A stretch of DNA of 64,000 bases from Vibrio parahaemolyticus (GCF_900460535.1 NZ_UHIL01000002.1:1674001-1738000); one strand, 5' to 3'. Numbered from the stretch's first letter, positions 8,694-17,979 are shown. Program-made: numbers and translations. Notes: generated from the sequence alone by a model not told the origin.

Positions 8694-9026
8694 ATGAGCC
8701 AACAAAACGATTGCTGCATGGTGTTAAGTACCACCAATAATGAAAAAAATCGCGATGAAATCATCAAAGGTTTATTAGAAGCTCAATTAGCGGCGTGTAT
8801 TCAGACGATGCCAATTGAGAGCCATTATGTTTGGAAAGGGGAAGTTTGTACTGATCACGAATGGTTATTGATCATCAAAACACGACGTGAGCTTTACGAG
8901 TTAGTGGAAGAAAAAATTGAAAACCTGCACGAATATGAGGTTGCTCAAATCGTACAGGTTCCTATTGTGGATGGTTTTAATCCGTATTTAGAATGGCTTC
9001 GCGAATCGACGTTGAGCCGACATTAA
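8694..9026 (+). CDS. cutA: divalent cation tolerance protein CutA
   Basis: 110 residues, the typical length. Conserved CutA features are visible: the N-terminal VLSTTNNEKNRDEI, the LAACIQTMPIESHYVWKGE core (Cys, and the Trp-Lys-Gly strand), then EWLLIIKTRR and YEVAQIVQVPI. CutA forms trimeric ferredoxin-like assemblies linked in E. coli to copper tolerance, although its real function is debated. It is the last gene of the sgrR-zinc ribbon-cutA string, and its 3' end overlaps the convergent DUF2238 gene by 39 bases. Confidence 0.93.
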   Translation: MSQQNDCCMVLSTTNNEKNRDEIIKGLLEAQLAACIQTMPIESHYVWKGEVCTDHEWLLIIKTRRELYELVEEKIENLHEYEVAQIVQVPIVDGFNPYLEWLRESTLSRH

Positions 9027-9584
9027 AAACAACGACAGTATGGCACCCGTCGTATCACACAACATGTCTTTCTGGGCATCCCAAATGTCTCCTTGGGAGC
9101 CTAGGAAGGCAATGCCTTCATCGCCACCAGCCAGTTCGGCATACCACCACTCAATGATTTCGTAACCTGCAGCCAAAGACATAATGGCAAACAACGCAAA
9201 CCAGCATGAAAAAGTTGGGTTGAATTTTTTGTTGTGAATCAAATACTCAGCGATCGGGTAGGCATATAAACCAATCGCAAAGTGGGCCACGCGATCAAAA
9301 TTGTTTCTCTCTGATCCAATTAGGTTATTGAACCAATCAAACGGCACTTCAGCGAAGGTGTATTTCGCGCCAATGGTGTGTAGCCACAACCAAATAAACA
9401 TCAAAAGGTAAGCGGTGTTGCTGAACTGGTAGCGAATCGAAATCGCCCAAATAGCAATGAGAATACCAATCGCCGGAATGATTTCAGCAAACCAGACAGC
9501 ACGCGAGCTAGGTTCTAATGCTGAAAATAAAAAAACGATGGCGTAAAAAATCGTCAATCCCAATAGTGTAGAAGTGCTTTTCAT
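8988..9584 (-). CDS. DUF2238 (YjdF-like) inner-membrane protein
   Basis: About 198 residues from the ATG at 9584, which begins just before the first membrane helix (MKSTSTLLGLTIFYAIVF); a longer start at 9671 is possible but adds a polar basic leader. Five or six hydrophobic helices are visible, with a conserved-looking FDRVAHFAIGLYAYPIAEYL segment and EIIEWWYAELAGGDEG followed by GSQGDIWDAQKDMLCDTTGA. These acid/His-rich loops are characteristic of the DUF2238 family, whose function is unknown. It converges on cutA with a 39-base 3' overlap and has no separate terminator. Confidence 0.83.
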   Translation of the reverse strand: MKSTSTLLGLTIFYAIVFLFSALEPSSRAVWFAEIIPAIGILIAIWAISIRYQFSNTAYLLMFIWLWLHTIGAKYTFAEVPFDWFNNLIGSERNNFDRVAHFAIGLYAYPIAEYLIHNKKFNPTFSCWFALFAIMSLAAGYEIIEWWYAELAGGDEGIAFLGSQGDIWDAQKDMLCDTTGAILSLFLMSAQRRFAKPF

Positions 9585-9859
9585 AGGGTTAGTTGATCCT
9601 TCAATTGATTTTTTAGAGCGTACAAACATCGAGTTAAACCGTTTATATCTCTGTTTGTAATGCGTTAACAATGATTACACTTAATTGAACGGTGTGCAAT
9701 TATTTATTTTCATTGGTTAATTATTAACTAAACATGTTGAATTATTAGCGAACTGCTCAACATTAAAACGTTTGCGCGTGCACATTTCATTAAAGTTTGA
9801 TTTACAACATGCCCATCCATAGAATCCGTGACTCAGTCTAATAAAAAAGAAGTAAAGTC

Positions 9860-10699
9860 ATGAAACTGGAAACTGTCGATTATCTTGCTGACGACGCTGC
9901 TCAACAGTTCGTAGCATCACTACGCGAAACAGGATTTGGCGTATTAAAGAATCACCCAATCCCTCAAGAGTTGGTTGAGTCCATTTACAAAAACTGGCAC
10001 GAGTTTTTCTGCTCAGAAGAAAAAAATGATTTCCAATTTAATGTAGAAACGCAAGATGGTTATTTCCCACCTTCGGTTTCTGAAGTTGCGAAAGGCCACA
10101 AAGTAAAAGACATCAAAGAGTACTTTCATGTTTACCCTTGGGGACAAATCCCAGAACAGTTGAAAGCAGAGATTCTTGAGTACTACGAGCGCGCAAACGC
10201 TTTTGCACAAGAACTGCTAGGTTGGGTAGAAGAGTACGCACCAAAAGACGTACAAGAGAAGTTCTCTATCGCGCTGTCAGAAATGATCAATAACAGCGAC
10301 AAAACGTTGCTTCGCGTTCTTCATTACCCACCAATGACAGGCGAAGAAGAGCCAGGTGCAATTCGCGCAGCCGCTCATGAAGACATCAACCTACTGACTG
10401 TACTGCCAGCGGCGAACGAGCCTGGTCTGCAAGTTATGAGCAAAGATGGCGAGTGGATCGATGTTCCATGTGATTTTGGTAACTTGATCATTAACATCGG
10501 TGACATGCTACAAGAAGCGTCAGGTGGTTACTTCCCGTCAACGACGCACCGAGTTATCAACCCAACAGGTGCTCGCCAAGAAAAATCTCGCATTTCACTA
10601 CCGCTTTTCTTGCACCCAAAACCAGATACAGTACTTTCTGAGCGTTACACAGCACACAGCTACTTGATGGAACGATTACGTGAGCTAGGCGTTATTTAA
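9860..10699 (+). CDS. isopenicillin N synthase-like 2-oxoglutarate/Fe(II) oxygenase
   Basis: 279 residues. The N-terminal DIOX_N-type domain (FVASLRETGFGVLKNHPIP) precedes a double-stranded beta-helix core with HED (AAHEDINLLTVL, about residues 172-174), a distal His in STTHRVINP and the co-substrate Arg in SRISLPLF. This matches the HxD...H iron site and RxS of the family. Bacterial members include enzymes acting on varied small molecules; the substrate here cannot be inferred from context. Single gene with its own terminator downstream. Confidence 0.85.
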   Translation: MKLETVDYLADDAAQQFVASLRETGFGVLKNHPIPQELVESIYKNWHEFFCSEEKNDFQFNVETQDGYFPPSVSEVAKGHKVKDIKEYFHVYPWGQIPEQLKAEILEYYERANAFAQELLGWVEEYAPKDVQEKFSIALSEMINNSDKTLLRVLHYPPMTGEEEPGAIRAAAHEDINLLTVLPAANEPGLQVMSKDGEWIDVPCDFGNLIINIGDMLQEASGGYFPSTTHRVINPTGARQEKSRISLPLFLHPKPDTVLSERYTAHSYLMERLRELGVI

Positions 10700-10719
10700 T
10701 CAAACGCGATCCTGATTCC

Positions 10720-10753
10720 AAAGGCCGATGGTTTTTCGCTATCGGCCTTTTTT
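10720..10753 (+). terminator. rho-independent terminator
   Basis: AAAGGCCGAT, loop, ATCGGCCTTTTTT directly after the oxygenase gene: a G/C-rich ten-base stem followed by a T run. Confidence 0.9.
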
Positions 10754-10831
10754 CGTTTATGGTACAAAAGTAATGACGTTGAGCTTTGAAACGTGCTTAA
10801 TTTTAATCGCTTATAAATCAAACGAGGGCGC

Positions 10832-11452
10832 ATGGAAGATCAATATGGCGTATGCGATAGCAGTCAGAGTGAAATAGAAAACCCATTGCTTTGGCCAATG
10901 CTTGAGATTCTCAAAAAGCAACCGTCTGGTTGGAAAGTACACACCTTGGCCAGCAAGCTCAGTGAACGCGGTTACATTAACCAGCTTGACCCCTTGCCAG
11001 ATAAAGACTTATTCAAAAGAAACTTTCTGATAATGAATGCGCTGTATCAACTGCAAGAGACGCTCTTTCCGGACAGTTGGTTGCAAGTAGAAGCGATGGA
11101 TATCATGTTGATGTCAGCATTAGAAGCGAGTAGAAACAGCGTCGATCCAAACGATCCTTTGCGACAATACTATTTGGATTGGAGCCATTATGAAGCGAAC
11201 GAAGATGAAGTTCGTCGATTACTCAATGAGTTTTGGACTCGTTATCAACGCTTTGTAGGCGGCGCCTCGGAGCATAACATCGATAAAGCGAAAGCGCTTA
11301 AACTCTTTGACCTAGCGGGTGATGCATCTCGTACTGAAATCCGCCGACAATGGCGAAAACTGGCGTTACGCTGGCATCCTGATAGAGAAAATGGCGATGC
11401 CGAAAGATTCAGAGTGTTGTGCGAAGCATGGAACGTGCTTCGAAATAAATAG
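10832..11452 (+). CDS. J-domain protein with C-terminal DnaJ domain
   Basis: 206 residues. The first about 140 residues are a helical domain I do not recognise. Residues about 150-206 are a J domain with helix II basic residues and the HPD motif (WRKLALRWHPDRENGD). J domains stimulate Hsp70 (DnaK) ATPase, so this is a likely DnaK co-chaperone with its own client domain. The C-terminal placement is unusual against classical DnaJ but is known in DjlA-type proteins; there is no membrane anchor here. The ATG is preceded by CGAGGGCGC. Confidence 0.82.
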   Translation: MEDQYGVCDSSQSEIENPLLWPMLEILKKQPSGWKVHTLASKLSERGYINQLDPLPDKDLFKRNFLIMNALYQLQETLFPDSWLQVEAMDIMLMSALEASRNSVDPNDPLRQYYLDWSHYEANEDEVRRLLNEFWTRYQRFVGGASEHNIDKAKALKLFDLAGDASRTEIRRQWRKLALRWHPDRENGDAERFRVLCEAWNVLRNK

Positions 11453-11459
11453 TAAGTAA

Positions 11460-11530
11460 CCATCTACTGAAGTAGGTGGTTTAGGGCTGAAAATAAAAAA
11501 GGCAGCGATTATCGCTGCCTTTGTGTTTTA
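11460..11530 (+). terminator. two consecutive hairpins ending the J-domain gene
   Basis: A first hairpin CCATCTACT / AGTAGGTGG (11460-11479) is followed by a stronger GGCAGCGATTATCGCTGCC stem (11501-11519) with A and T runs on either side. The second can work in both directions for the convergent ABC-ATPase gene. Confidence 0.8.
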
Positions 11531-11576
11531 GACGAGCCAGACTTGGATAAGTCGTGATACGTCAAATACAAAGTAC

Positions 11577-13232
11577 TTAGTGTGAAGGTTTGAACTGTGA
11601 CTTACGCATACGGTTAAGTGCAGCCATTACATCCAAAGTACGTGGTTTAGCAAGGTCACCTTGTTTAGGCAATGATGCGTGCCATTCGCCCGATAACATC
11701 TCTTCAATTTCTTTTGCTGGGTTGTTACACCAACCAGGCAGTTGTGCAAGCTGGAACCACAACCAACCAATGGCGTTCACTTCGTCAGCAGACTCAATCT
11801 GCTCTAGCGCACTAAGGTCAGTAAATTCTTTACCAAAACGCAGTGAGTCTTTGCCTTTTGCACTTACGCGGAATTTACCGTCAGTCAATATATTCATAAG
11901 AGCCACGCGGTTTAGTGCGCGTGGTCGGAAAGTTTGTAAGCTCTCTTCTGATTCGTTATGGCGCTGAGTAGGGTGCTGCGCAATCACTTGTTTTGCTTTT
12001 TCAGTCACGTCGACCGCTTGGTAGTCATGCATCTGAATAACGGTATTCGCCACATCTAGGTAATCACCAGAGCCACCCATAACGATGATAGTAGAGATAT
12101 CCAGTTCATCACGTAATTGACCGATACGGTCAACCAGCGGTGTGATTGGCTCATCGCCTTTTGCCACAAGTGCCTGCATACGCTCATCACGAATCATAAA
12201 GTTAGTTGCAGATGTGTCTTCGTCGATCAGCAGTGATGTCGCACCGGCTTCGATAGATTCTTGTAACCAAGCCGCTTGCGATGTTGAACCTGATGCATCT
12301 TGCGTTGAGAAATCTGCAGTATCTTTACCCATTGGCAAATGGTTGATGTAGTTCGACAGATTTAAGTGATGCACACAACGGCCATCTTCTGCACGAATCT
12401 TCATCGCTTTCTGATCTGTTACGATGTACTCGCGACCATCGCCAGGAATGTGATCGTAAATAGAACGTTCAATGGCGTTCAGCAATGTCGACTTACCATG
12501 AAAACCACCGCCGACAATCAAAGTGATGCCTTGGGGAATGCCAAGTCCAGTCACGTAACCTTTGTTTGGTGCATGCAGAGTCACCTGCAAAGACTCAGGA
12601 GCCGTAAACTCCACTGCTTCTTTCATCGGCAAATCACAGTTACCCGCAATACGTGGTAGAACGCTACCATTCGCAACAAACGCAACAAGATTGTGTGCTT
12701 CTAATTGTTCTCTTAGTGCGCTTTGATCTTCTACGACTTGACAGTGCTTCACCATTGCTTCTTTATCCAACTCACGCTCAAGCGTCGCGCGTCGAATAAA
12801 CTTAGGCAGATGAAACGTTAGGATGTTGTTCGCCTTTTTACCAAGCACAGAACGGCCTTCAGCGGGTAGGTTGACACGAAAACGCAGTTCAATCCCTTCT
12901 TCTGTGAATAGCACCGCTGTGCTGTCTAAAACCGTTTGACCATTTAAAGCGATTGATACGGTATTTTCTTGTTTAGCAAATTGCTCAAAGCTACGAGCAA
13001 TAAAGTCGCGAGCCGCGCGTTGGAACGCCGGAGACTCGTCTTTTAACCACTCAAGACCAGTTAGTGACCAAGCACGAGTCGCACGAAAACGTGACGCAGA
13101 AGCATACGGGTCGCCTTGAACATGATCGATAAACAACGTGAAATCAGTGAAGTCATACTGACCTTTGATTTGTTGGTAAGCACGGTAGTTCTGCTTTTCA
13201 ATTTTCTTAAGCGTGGCAGTTAACTGATCCAT
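11577..13232 (-). CDS. ABC-class predicted ATPase (COG3044 type)
   Basis: 551 residues with no membrane segments. The Walker A is unusual (VGGGFHGKSTLLNAI, about residues 236-250), with a Walker B-like LLIDEDTSATNFMIRDERM further on. N- and C-terminal regions are typical of the P-loop 'predicted ATPase of the ABC class' family. No transport partner is nearby, so it is a soluble ATPase of unknown role. It is monocistronic; the spacer to the EAL gene is 71 bases. Identification as this family is firm from the motifs; function is unknown. Confidence 0.85.
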   Translation of the reverse strand: MDQLTATLKKIEKQNYRAYQQIKGQYDFTDFTLFIDHVQGDPYASASRFRATRAWSLTGLEWLKDESPAFQRAARDFIARSFEQFAKQENTVSIALNGQTVLDSTAVLFTEEGIELRFRVNLPAEGRSVLGKKANNILTFHLPKFIRRATLERELDKEAMVKHCQVVEDQSALREQLEAHNLVAFVANGSVLPRIAGNCDLPMKEAVEFTAPESLQVTLHAPNKGYVTGLGIPQGITLIVGGGFHGKSTLLNAIERSIYDHIPGDGREYIVTDQKAMKIRAEDGRCVHHLNLSNYINHLPMGKDTADFSTQDASGSTSQAAWLQESIEAGATSLLIDEDTSATNFMIRDERMQALVAKGDEPITPLVDRIGQLRDELDISTIIVMGGSGDYLDVANTVIQMHDYQAVDVTEKAKQVIAQHPTQRHNESEESLQTFRPRALNRVALMNILTDGKFRVSAKGKDSLRFGKEFTDLSALEQIESADEVNAIGWLWFQLAQLPGWCNNPAKEIEEMLSGEWHASLPKQGDLAKPRTLDVMAALNRMRKSQFKPSH

Positions 13233-13303
13233 GAAGATATTGGCCTTTTAATTAGAAGCGGGCGGCGATTATAGAAACCACCGCAAGGAGAGTAAAGGAG
13301 AGC

Positions 13304-15214
13304 TTAGGAAGAATAGGCGTATTGGCCACCAATTTGACGCTGATTAAACAAACTTTGTTCGAACTCGTTACAAGGCATCGGTTTTCCGTACAAAAAGCCT
13401 TGTCCGATATCGCATCCTTCGCCAATCAAAAACTGCTCTTGTTGTGGCGATTCAATTCCTTCAATGACCACTTGCAGCTCAAGTTTTTTCGCAATATGGA
13501 TGATGGAACAGATGATTGCGCGGTCATCGTCGGATTTTTCCATTTGCTGAACAAAACTCTTGTCGATTTTGATGGCATCAAAAGGGTACTTCTTCAAATA
13601 ACTGAAAGAGGCGTAGCCCGTACCAAAATCATCAAGTGACAATGTCACGCCAAGTTTATTCAATTTTTTAAGGGTTGTTCGTGCGACCACTTCATCAGCA
13701 ATTAACGCACTTTCTGTCACTTCTAACTCAAGAAAACGTGCCGGAAGGTGAAACGCTTCGAGAAGGTGTTCAACTTGCTCGGCAAAATTCACGTTTTGCA
13801 GTTGAATAGGAGAGACATTTACCGCAACTTTGAAATTATCGAATAACTCAGACCACTGTTTGGCTTTGTCGATAGCAGTACGCAAAACAAATGAGCCAAC
13901 TTCAAATATGAGCCCATTTTGCTCAGCCATGTGGATGAGCGCTTCGTTAGATACATCACCTAAAACGGGGTGACGCCAGCGTAATAGTGCTTCTGCACCT
14001 ATCCATTTGTGCGTATGAGGGTTCACTTTCGGTTGGAAATACAACATCAAATCGTCATTACGTACCGCTTGGAGCAGATAACTTTCGAGCTGATTATGGT
14101 TGTTCAACTCATGCGTGTGGCTCTCACAGAAGTAACTGTAAGCTTCACCCGACTCTTTACATAGCAACATCGCGTAACAAGCATTTTGTAGAAGCTGTTT
14201 AGCACTGCTCGAACGATGAGCCTGAACTACGCCAACGTAGGAGTGCAAATGCACCTCTGTGTCGTTGATGTAGAAGTTCCCCACGCTGATATTGGTGATT
14301 TTATCGAGCAGATTATGCAGTTTCGAATCAGCATCTTCTCCCCATAACAAAAGCACTAAGTCGTTTGAACTTGGGCGGCCAGTAATGAAGTAGTTTGAAT
14401 CGTTCGTCCCAAGGCGCTTACGAAATTCTTTGAGGATCTCATCAAACGCTTCAAAGCCGTATCGAGTTTGTATGCTACGCGCATTACTAAAGCCCACATT
14501 TATAACAATTAAAGACTGATGCCCGTGTTCTAGGGATTGAAGCGTATCTTCAACCACCGCTTCCAGTGCGGCGCGATTAAGAAATCCGGTACCTTGGTCA
14601 TGGGTTTTCTGGTAGTTAACTTGTCTTTCTGCGGCTTTGCGGCGGTCAATTTCTTGAGTGAGTGAAAAGCTGAGTTGGGCGAGGTCAGTGGTTCGGTTTT
14701 CTACGCGATTTTTAAGTTCGCTGTTAAGTCTCAACAGTTTGTATTGTTGGTAGACAACAGCAAGTTGAGCTTCTATTGAGTCCTTGAACGTATTGAGCAA
14801 TTGCCGGTAAGTTTCGCTGTACTCATTGGCTTTAGAGTCCAACATACAAATGGTTCCAAACGTTTCGCCATTTGGCCAAAACAACGGCAAACCACAATAG
14901 GAGAGCATACCAAGTTTGATGTCCGGATTATTCGACCATTTTTCATCGGCAAGGGCATCGGGAACAACCAGTTGGCTTTTGGTTTCAATGACATGTTCAC
15001 AGTACAAACCATGTCCAAGATCTTCTTTGTCACCAGCTTTATATGGATTACCTTGAGTGTCGCTTGAGGTGTTTACTTCGATGTGGTTTTGATGCACTCG
15101 CATGATAAGCGTGGTTGGCACGTCTGCAATCTGTGCGAGGAGATTGACGATATCCTGCCAGCTTCGCTGCATGGATTCAGGAATCTCATAATCTAGTGTT
15201 TGAAATCTCCCCAT
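13304..15214 (-). CDS. GAF-degenerate GGDEF-EAL protein (probable c-di-GMP phosphodiesterase)
   Basis: About 636 residues: an N-terminal GAF sensor (about 15-160), a short coiled coil, a GGDEF-like domain in which the signature is replaced by RPSSNDLVLLLWG, and an EAL domain (about 375-620). The EAL domain keeps EALLRWRHP, NVSPIQLQ, LDDFGTGYASFSYL and IDKSFVQ, so it should hydrolyse cyclic-di-GMP, while the GGDEF part is catalytically dead and could be a regulatory GTP site. The ATG at 15214 is chosen over the GTG at 15241 because AAGGAAGG sits five bases before it. It is read after fabV on the same strand but is separated by a terminator. Confidence 0.88.
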   Translation of the reverse strand: MGRFQTLDYEIPESMQRSWQDIVNLLAQIADVPTTLIMRVHQNHIEVNTSSDTQGNPYKAGDKEDLGHGLYCEHVIETKSQLVVPDALADEKWSNNPDIKLGMLSYCGLPLFWPNGETFGTICMLDSKANEYSETYRQLLNTFKDSIEAQLAVVYQQYKLLRLNSELKNRVENRTTDLAQLSFSLTQEIDRRKAAERQVNYQKTHDQGTGFLNRAALEAVVEDTLQSLEHGHQSLIVINVGFSNARSIQTRYGFEAFDEILKEFRKRLGTNDSNYFITGRPSSNDLVLLLWGEDADSKLHNLLDKITNISVGNFYINDTEVHLHSYVGVVQAHRSSSAKQLLQNACYAMLLCKESGEAYSYFCESHTHELNNHNQLESYLLQAVRNDDLMLYFQPKVNPHTHKWIGAEALLRWRHPVLGDVSNEALIHMAEQNGLIFEVGSFVLRTAIDKAKQWSELFDNFKVAVNVSPIQLQNVNFAEQVEHLLEAFHLPARFLELEVTESALIADEVVARTTLKKLNKLGVTLSLDDFGTGYASFSYLKKYPFDAIKIDKSFVQQMEKSDDDRAIICSIIHIAKKLELQVVIEGIESPQQEQFLIGEGCDIGQGFLYGKPMPCNEFEQSLFNQRQIGGQYAYSS

Positions 15215-15324
15215 AGAGGCCTTCCTTTCCGGTAGTTTCACATCCTGTGAATCGAAGATTTATGCAGTAGTAATTGTTATAACATTAGTCGTTTTACTTA
15301 AGTATAGGGTCGCCCACAGACGAA

Positions 15325-15358
15325 ACAAAAAAAAGTCCTGAAAACCTTTCAGGACCCT
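15325..15358 (-). terminator. rho-independent terminator of fabV
   Basis: GTCCTGAAA / TTTCAGGAC stem (15335-15355). On the minus strand it is followed by a run of eight T, directly after the fabV stop. Confidence 0.88.
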
Positions 15359-15402
15359 AAATTGTTGGAAGCCATCTCAAATATGAAACAAATTTGACGA
15401 AC

Positions 15403-16602
15403 TTATGGCTTAAGTGACGCCAAGGTTTCTAACGAAATGTCTTGCGAGTAGTCTACATCGTCAAAGTTAAAGCCGTTGAGTTTCATGAACTCGTCTTTAA
15501 AGCCTTGGTAATCACCAATCTCTTTAAAGTTCTCCGCATTCATTTGTTCTAATAAATGACTCACTTCAGCCTGCGTTTGCGGATCCAGTTCTAAATCATC
15601 AATTCGAATCAATCGCTCGCCATCAACAGGAACTTTAGGCTGATCGTAAAGCTTCGTCGTGAACAGACGTTGCATTTGTTCGATGCAGCGTTCATGCGTG
15701 CCTTTCTCTTTCATTACTCGGTATAGAGCTAAAAGGTAAGGGCTCAGAGCAGGGATGAAAACACTGGCTTTCGTTACCAGCGCTTTACACACCGTGGCGT
15801 AAGCACCACCGTCGAAGTTAGCCAGTTTCAGATTCAATGCATGGCTGGTTTGGTGCAAATCAATTTTGGCTCGGCCTAAAGTACCATCGAGATAGATTGG
15901 GTGAGTAACTTCTGGGCCCATGTATGAGAATGCAATGGTTTTGCAACCTCGAGCAACGGATTCCGTGTTGATGAGAGTATCAATCCAGCTTTCCCAATCT
16001 TCCCCCCCCATGACCTTAATGGTCGCTTCTGCTTCCTCTTCGGTGGCGGGCTCGAGCGTGGTTTCAACCCATTGATCATTTTCAAGTAAGATGGAAGCGC
16101 CAGTAACCGACTCACCAATAGGCTTAATCACACTGCGCCAGAACGTATCTGAATGAGGTTTTGGACGAACGCCCGCTGCAAGGCTGTAAATCACCAAATC
16201 GACTTCACCTTCAAAGTAGGTTTCGATCGCTTCGATAACTTCATTACGGACAGAGTCAGAGAATGCATCACCAACAATATTGATTGCAGTGCGTCCTGCA
16301 TGTGTTGCTTCTTGTTTGAAAAAGATGTTGTTGTACCAGCCTGCGCTGCCAACCCCTTTCTCAGATGGACCTCGTTCAAACGAGACGCCAATGGTGTCTG
16401 CTTCAGCGCCGCCAAACGTTAGGGCAATACGTGCTGCTAACCCAAAACCGGAGGAAGCACCAATAATTAAAACTCGTTTAGGGCCGCTTTTGATCTGCGG
16501 GGCTTTTTTTACGTATTCAATTTGCTCTTTTATGGATGCATGGCAACCGTGTGGATGTGCAGAGCGAGCAACAACACCTTGAATTAACGGTTCTATTCGC
16601 AT
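15403..16602 (-). CDS. fabV: FabV-type trans-2-enoyl-ACP/CoA reductase
   Basis: 399 residues, matching the FabV/TER family length. It shows an N-terminal extension (IKEQIEYVKK), a Rossmann motif (VLIIGASSGFGLAARIAL, about residues 44-61) and the long-spaced active site Tyr-x8-Lys (YLDGTLGRAK), the hallmark of FabV against the Tyr-x6-Lys of FabI. It catalyses the last reduction of fatty acid elongation using NADH. FabV was first defined in V. cholerae and is naturally insensitive to triclosan. Single gene with its own terminator. No ribosome-binding site anomaly. Confidence 0.95.
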   Translation of the reverse strand: MRIEPLIQGVVARSAHPHGCHASIKEQIEYVKKAPQIKSGPKRVLIIGASSGFGLAARIALTFGGAEADTIGVSFERGPSEKGVGSAGWYNNIFFKQEATHAGRTAINIVGDAFSDSVRNEVIEAIETYFEGEVDLVIYSLAAGVRPKPHSDTFWRSVIKPIGESVTGASILLENDQWVETTLEPATEEEAEATIKVMGGEDWESWIDTLINTESVARGCKTIAFSYMGPEVTHPIYLDGTLGRAKIDLHQTSHALNLKLANFDGGAYATVCKALVTKASVFIPALSPYLLALYRVMKEKGTHERCIEQMQRLFTTKLYDQPKVPVDGERLIRIDDLELDPQTQAEVSHLLEQMNAENFKEIGDYQGFKDEFMKLNGFNFDDVDYSQDISLETLASLKP

Positions 16603-16685
16603 TGTTGTGATCTAACCTCGGTGAGTGGAATTCTGGTTAGATTAACGTAAAGTTAGGTAAAACTTATTGAGCTAGACCATCAAAA

Positions 16686-17288
16686 TTAGAGATGTTTAAC
16701 CAATTCTTGAGCAACGAATTCCGCAATCCAAGGTTGAGCTTCAGGTTTCGGATGTAAGCCATCATCCATCATCCACTCTGGCTTGGTGATCACATGCTCT
16801 AAGAAGAACGGCATTAACTGAACTTGTTGATGCTCAGCCAATTTAGGATAGATGTCGTAAAACATGTCGCTGTAGCGCTTGCCGTAGTTAGGTGGGACAC
16901 GAATTTGCATCATGACCACATTGGCACCAGAATCTTTGATCATGCTAATCATTTTCGACAGATTCGACGTAATAACTTTTGGAGGGAAGCCACGCAACCC
17001 ATCATTGGCGCCCAACTCGATAAGAACTAAGTCGGGTGTATGTTGGTCAAGCAGTTGCGGGAGGCGAGCCAAACCGTTGCCAGTAGTGTCTCCGGAGATG
17101 CTGCCATTAATAACTGTTACATCTTGCCCGTGTTCGAGCAGCGCGTCAGGGAGTAAGCTAGGCCAACTCTTCTCAATCGGCATTTGATAGCCAGCACTCA
17201 AGCTATCACCAAGAACAAGAAGCTTTTCGCTTGCTTGCGATGCGGCGGAAAGACAAAAAAAGAGAACTAAGGAAAGTAAACGAATCAT
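16686..17288 (-). CDS. tesA: TesA-type GDSL arylesterase/thioesterase, periplasmic
   Basis: 200 residues from the ATG at 17288, with a signal peptide ending ASQAS. All SGNH blocks are present: GDSLSAGY (nucleophile Ser), SGDTTGNG, ELGANDGLRG and DGLHPKPEA (Asp/His). E. coli TesA (thioesterase I, protease I, lysophospholipase L1) is the archetype. It is transcribed divergently from ybbA, and the two start codons overlap in the sequence CATG. An upstream start at 17306 exists but would precede the signal peptide needlessly. The same gene pairing occurs in E. coli (tesA-ybbA-ybbP). Confidence 0.93.
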   Translation of the reverse strand: MIRLLSLVLFFCLSAASQASEKLLVLGDSLSAGYQMPIEKSWPSLLPDALLEHGQDVTVINGSISGDTTGNGLARLPQLLDQHTPDLVLIELGANDGLRGFPPKVITSNLSKMISMIKDSGANVVMMQIRVPPNYGKRYSDMFYDIYPKLAEHQQVQLMPFFLEHVITKPEWMMDDGLHPKPEAQPWIAEFVAQELVKHL

Positions 17289-17979
17289 GCAAACACCTGT
17301 ACTCAAAGCACCTATTGTTCAAGCGAATTTGGTTTCTAAACAAGTCTCTACTAATCAAGAACAATTAACAATCCTTAAAGATGTAAATGTTGACATCAGA
17401 AAGGGCGAGACCATCGCAATTGTCGGCACATCTGGTGCAGGCAAATCCACGCTAATGACATTGTTGGCGGGGCTCGACACACCAACCTCCGGAGAAATCA
17501 CGCTTCTAGGACATGAACTTTCGAAGCTAGATGACGAAGCTCGTGCGAAAATCCGAGCCGATTCTCTAGGATTTGTCTTTCAAAGCTTTCTACTTATCCC
17601 AAGTTTGAGTGCACTTCGCAATGTGACCTTACCGTGTCTTTTACGCGGAGAAGCCGAAGATGAAGCACGAGCGACAGAATTGTTGACCGCTGTAGGATTG
17701 GAAAAGCGACTCGACCACTTACCAAGTCAACTTTCTGGTGGTGAACAACAACGCGTTGCGTTGGCCAGGGCATTTATGACTCAGCCAGAATTGCTGTTTG
17801 CTGATGAACCGACAGGGAACCTTGATCACCAAACCGCGGATAAAGTCATCGAGCTGTTGTTCGATCTCAATAGCCAGCACGGTACGACATTAATATTGGT
17901 CACTCATGATGTGAACTTAGCAAGCCGATGCGACAGAATTTATCGTATGGAGGCGGGTGAGCTTAAGGAGGAGATGTAA
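17287..17979 (+). CDS. ybbA: YbbA-type ABC transporter ATP-binding protein
   Basis: 230 residues with Walker A GTSGAGKST, Q-loop FVFQSF, signature LSGGEQQRVALARA, Walker B LLFADEPTGNLD and the H-loop VTHD. It belongs to the MacB/LolD-like type VII group that pairs with FtsX-type permeases. The start codon overlaps the divergent tesA start (shared CATG). The stop overlaps the ybbP ATG by one base (TAATG). The family probably moves or extracts lipids or lipoproteins by mechanotransmission; in E. coli the substrate is unknown. Confidence 0.92.
   Translation: MQTPVLKAPIVQANLVSKQVSTNQEQLTILKDVNVDIRKGETIAIVGTSGAGKSTLMTLLAGLDTPTSGEITLLGHELSKLDDEARAKIRADSLGFVFQSFLLIPSLSALRNVTLPCLLRGEAEDEARATELLTAVGLEKRLDHLPSQLSGGEQQRVALARAFMTQPELLFADEPTGNLDHQTADKVIELLFDLNSQHGTTLILVTHDVNLASRCDRIYRMEAGELKEEM

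Noticed and set aside
9672..9859. small RNA gene in the AT-rich spacer
   Set aside because: No stem-terminator pair or promoter pattern; ordinary divergent spacer.
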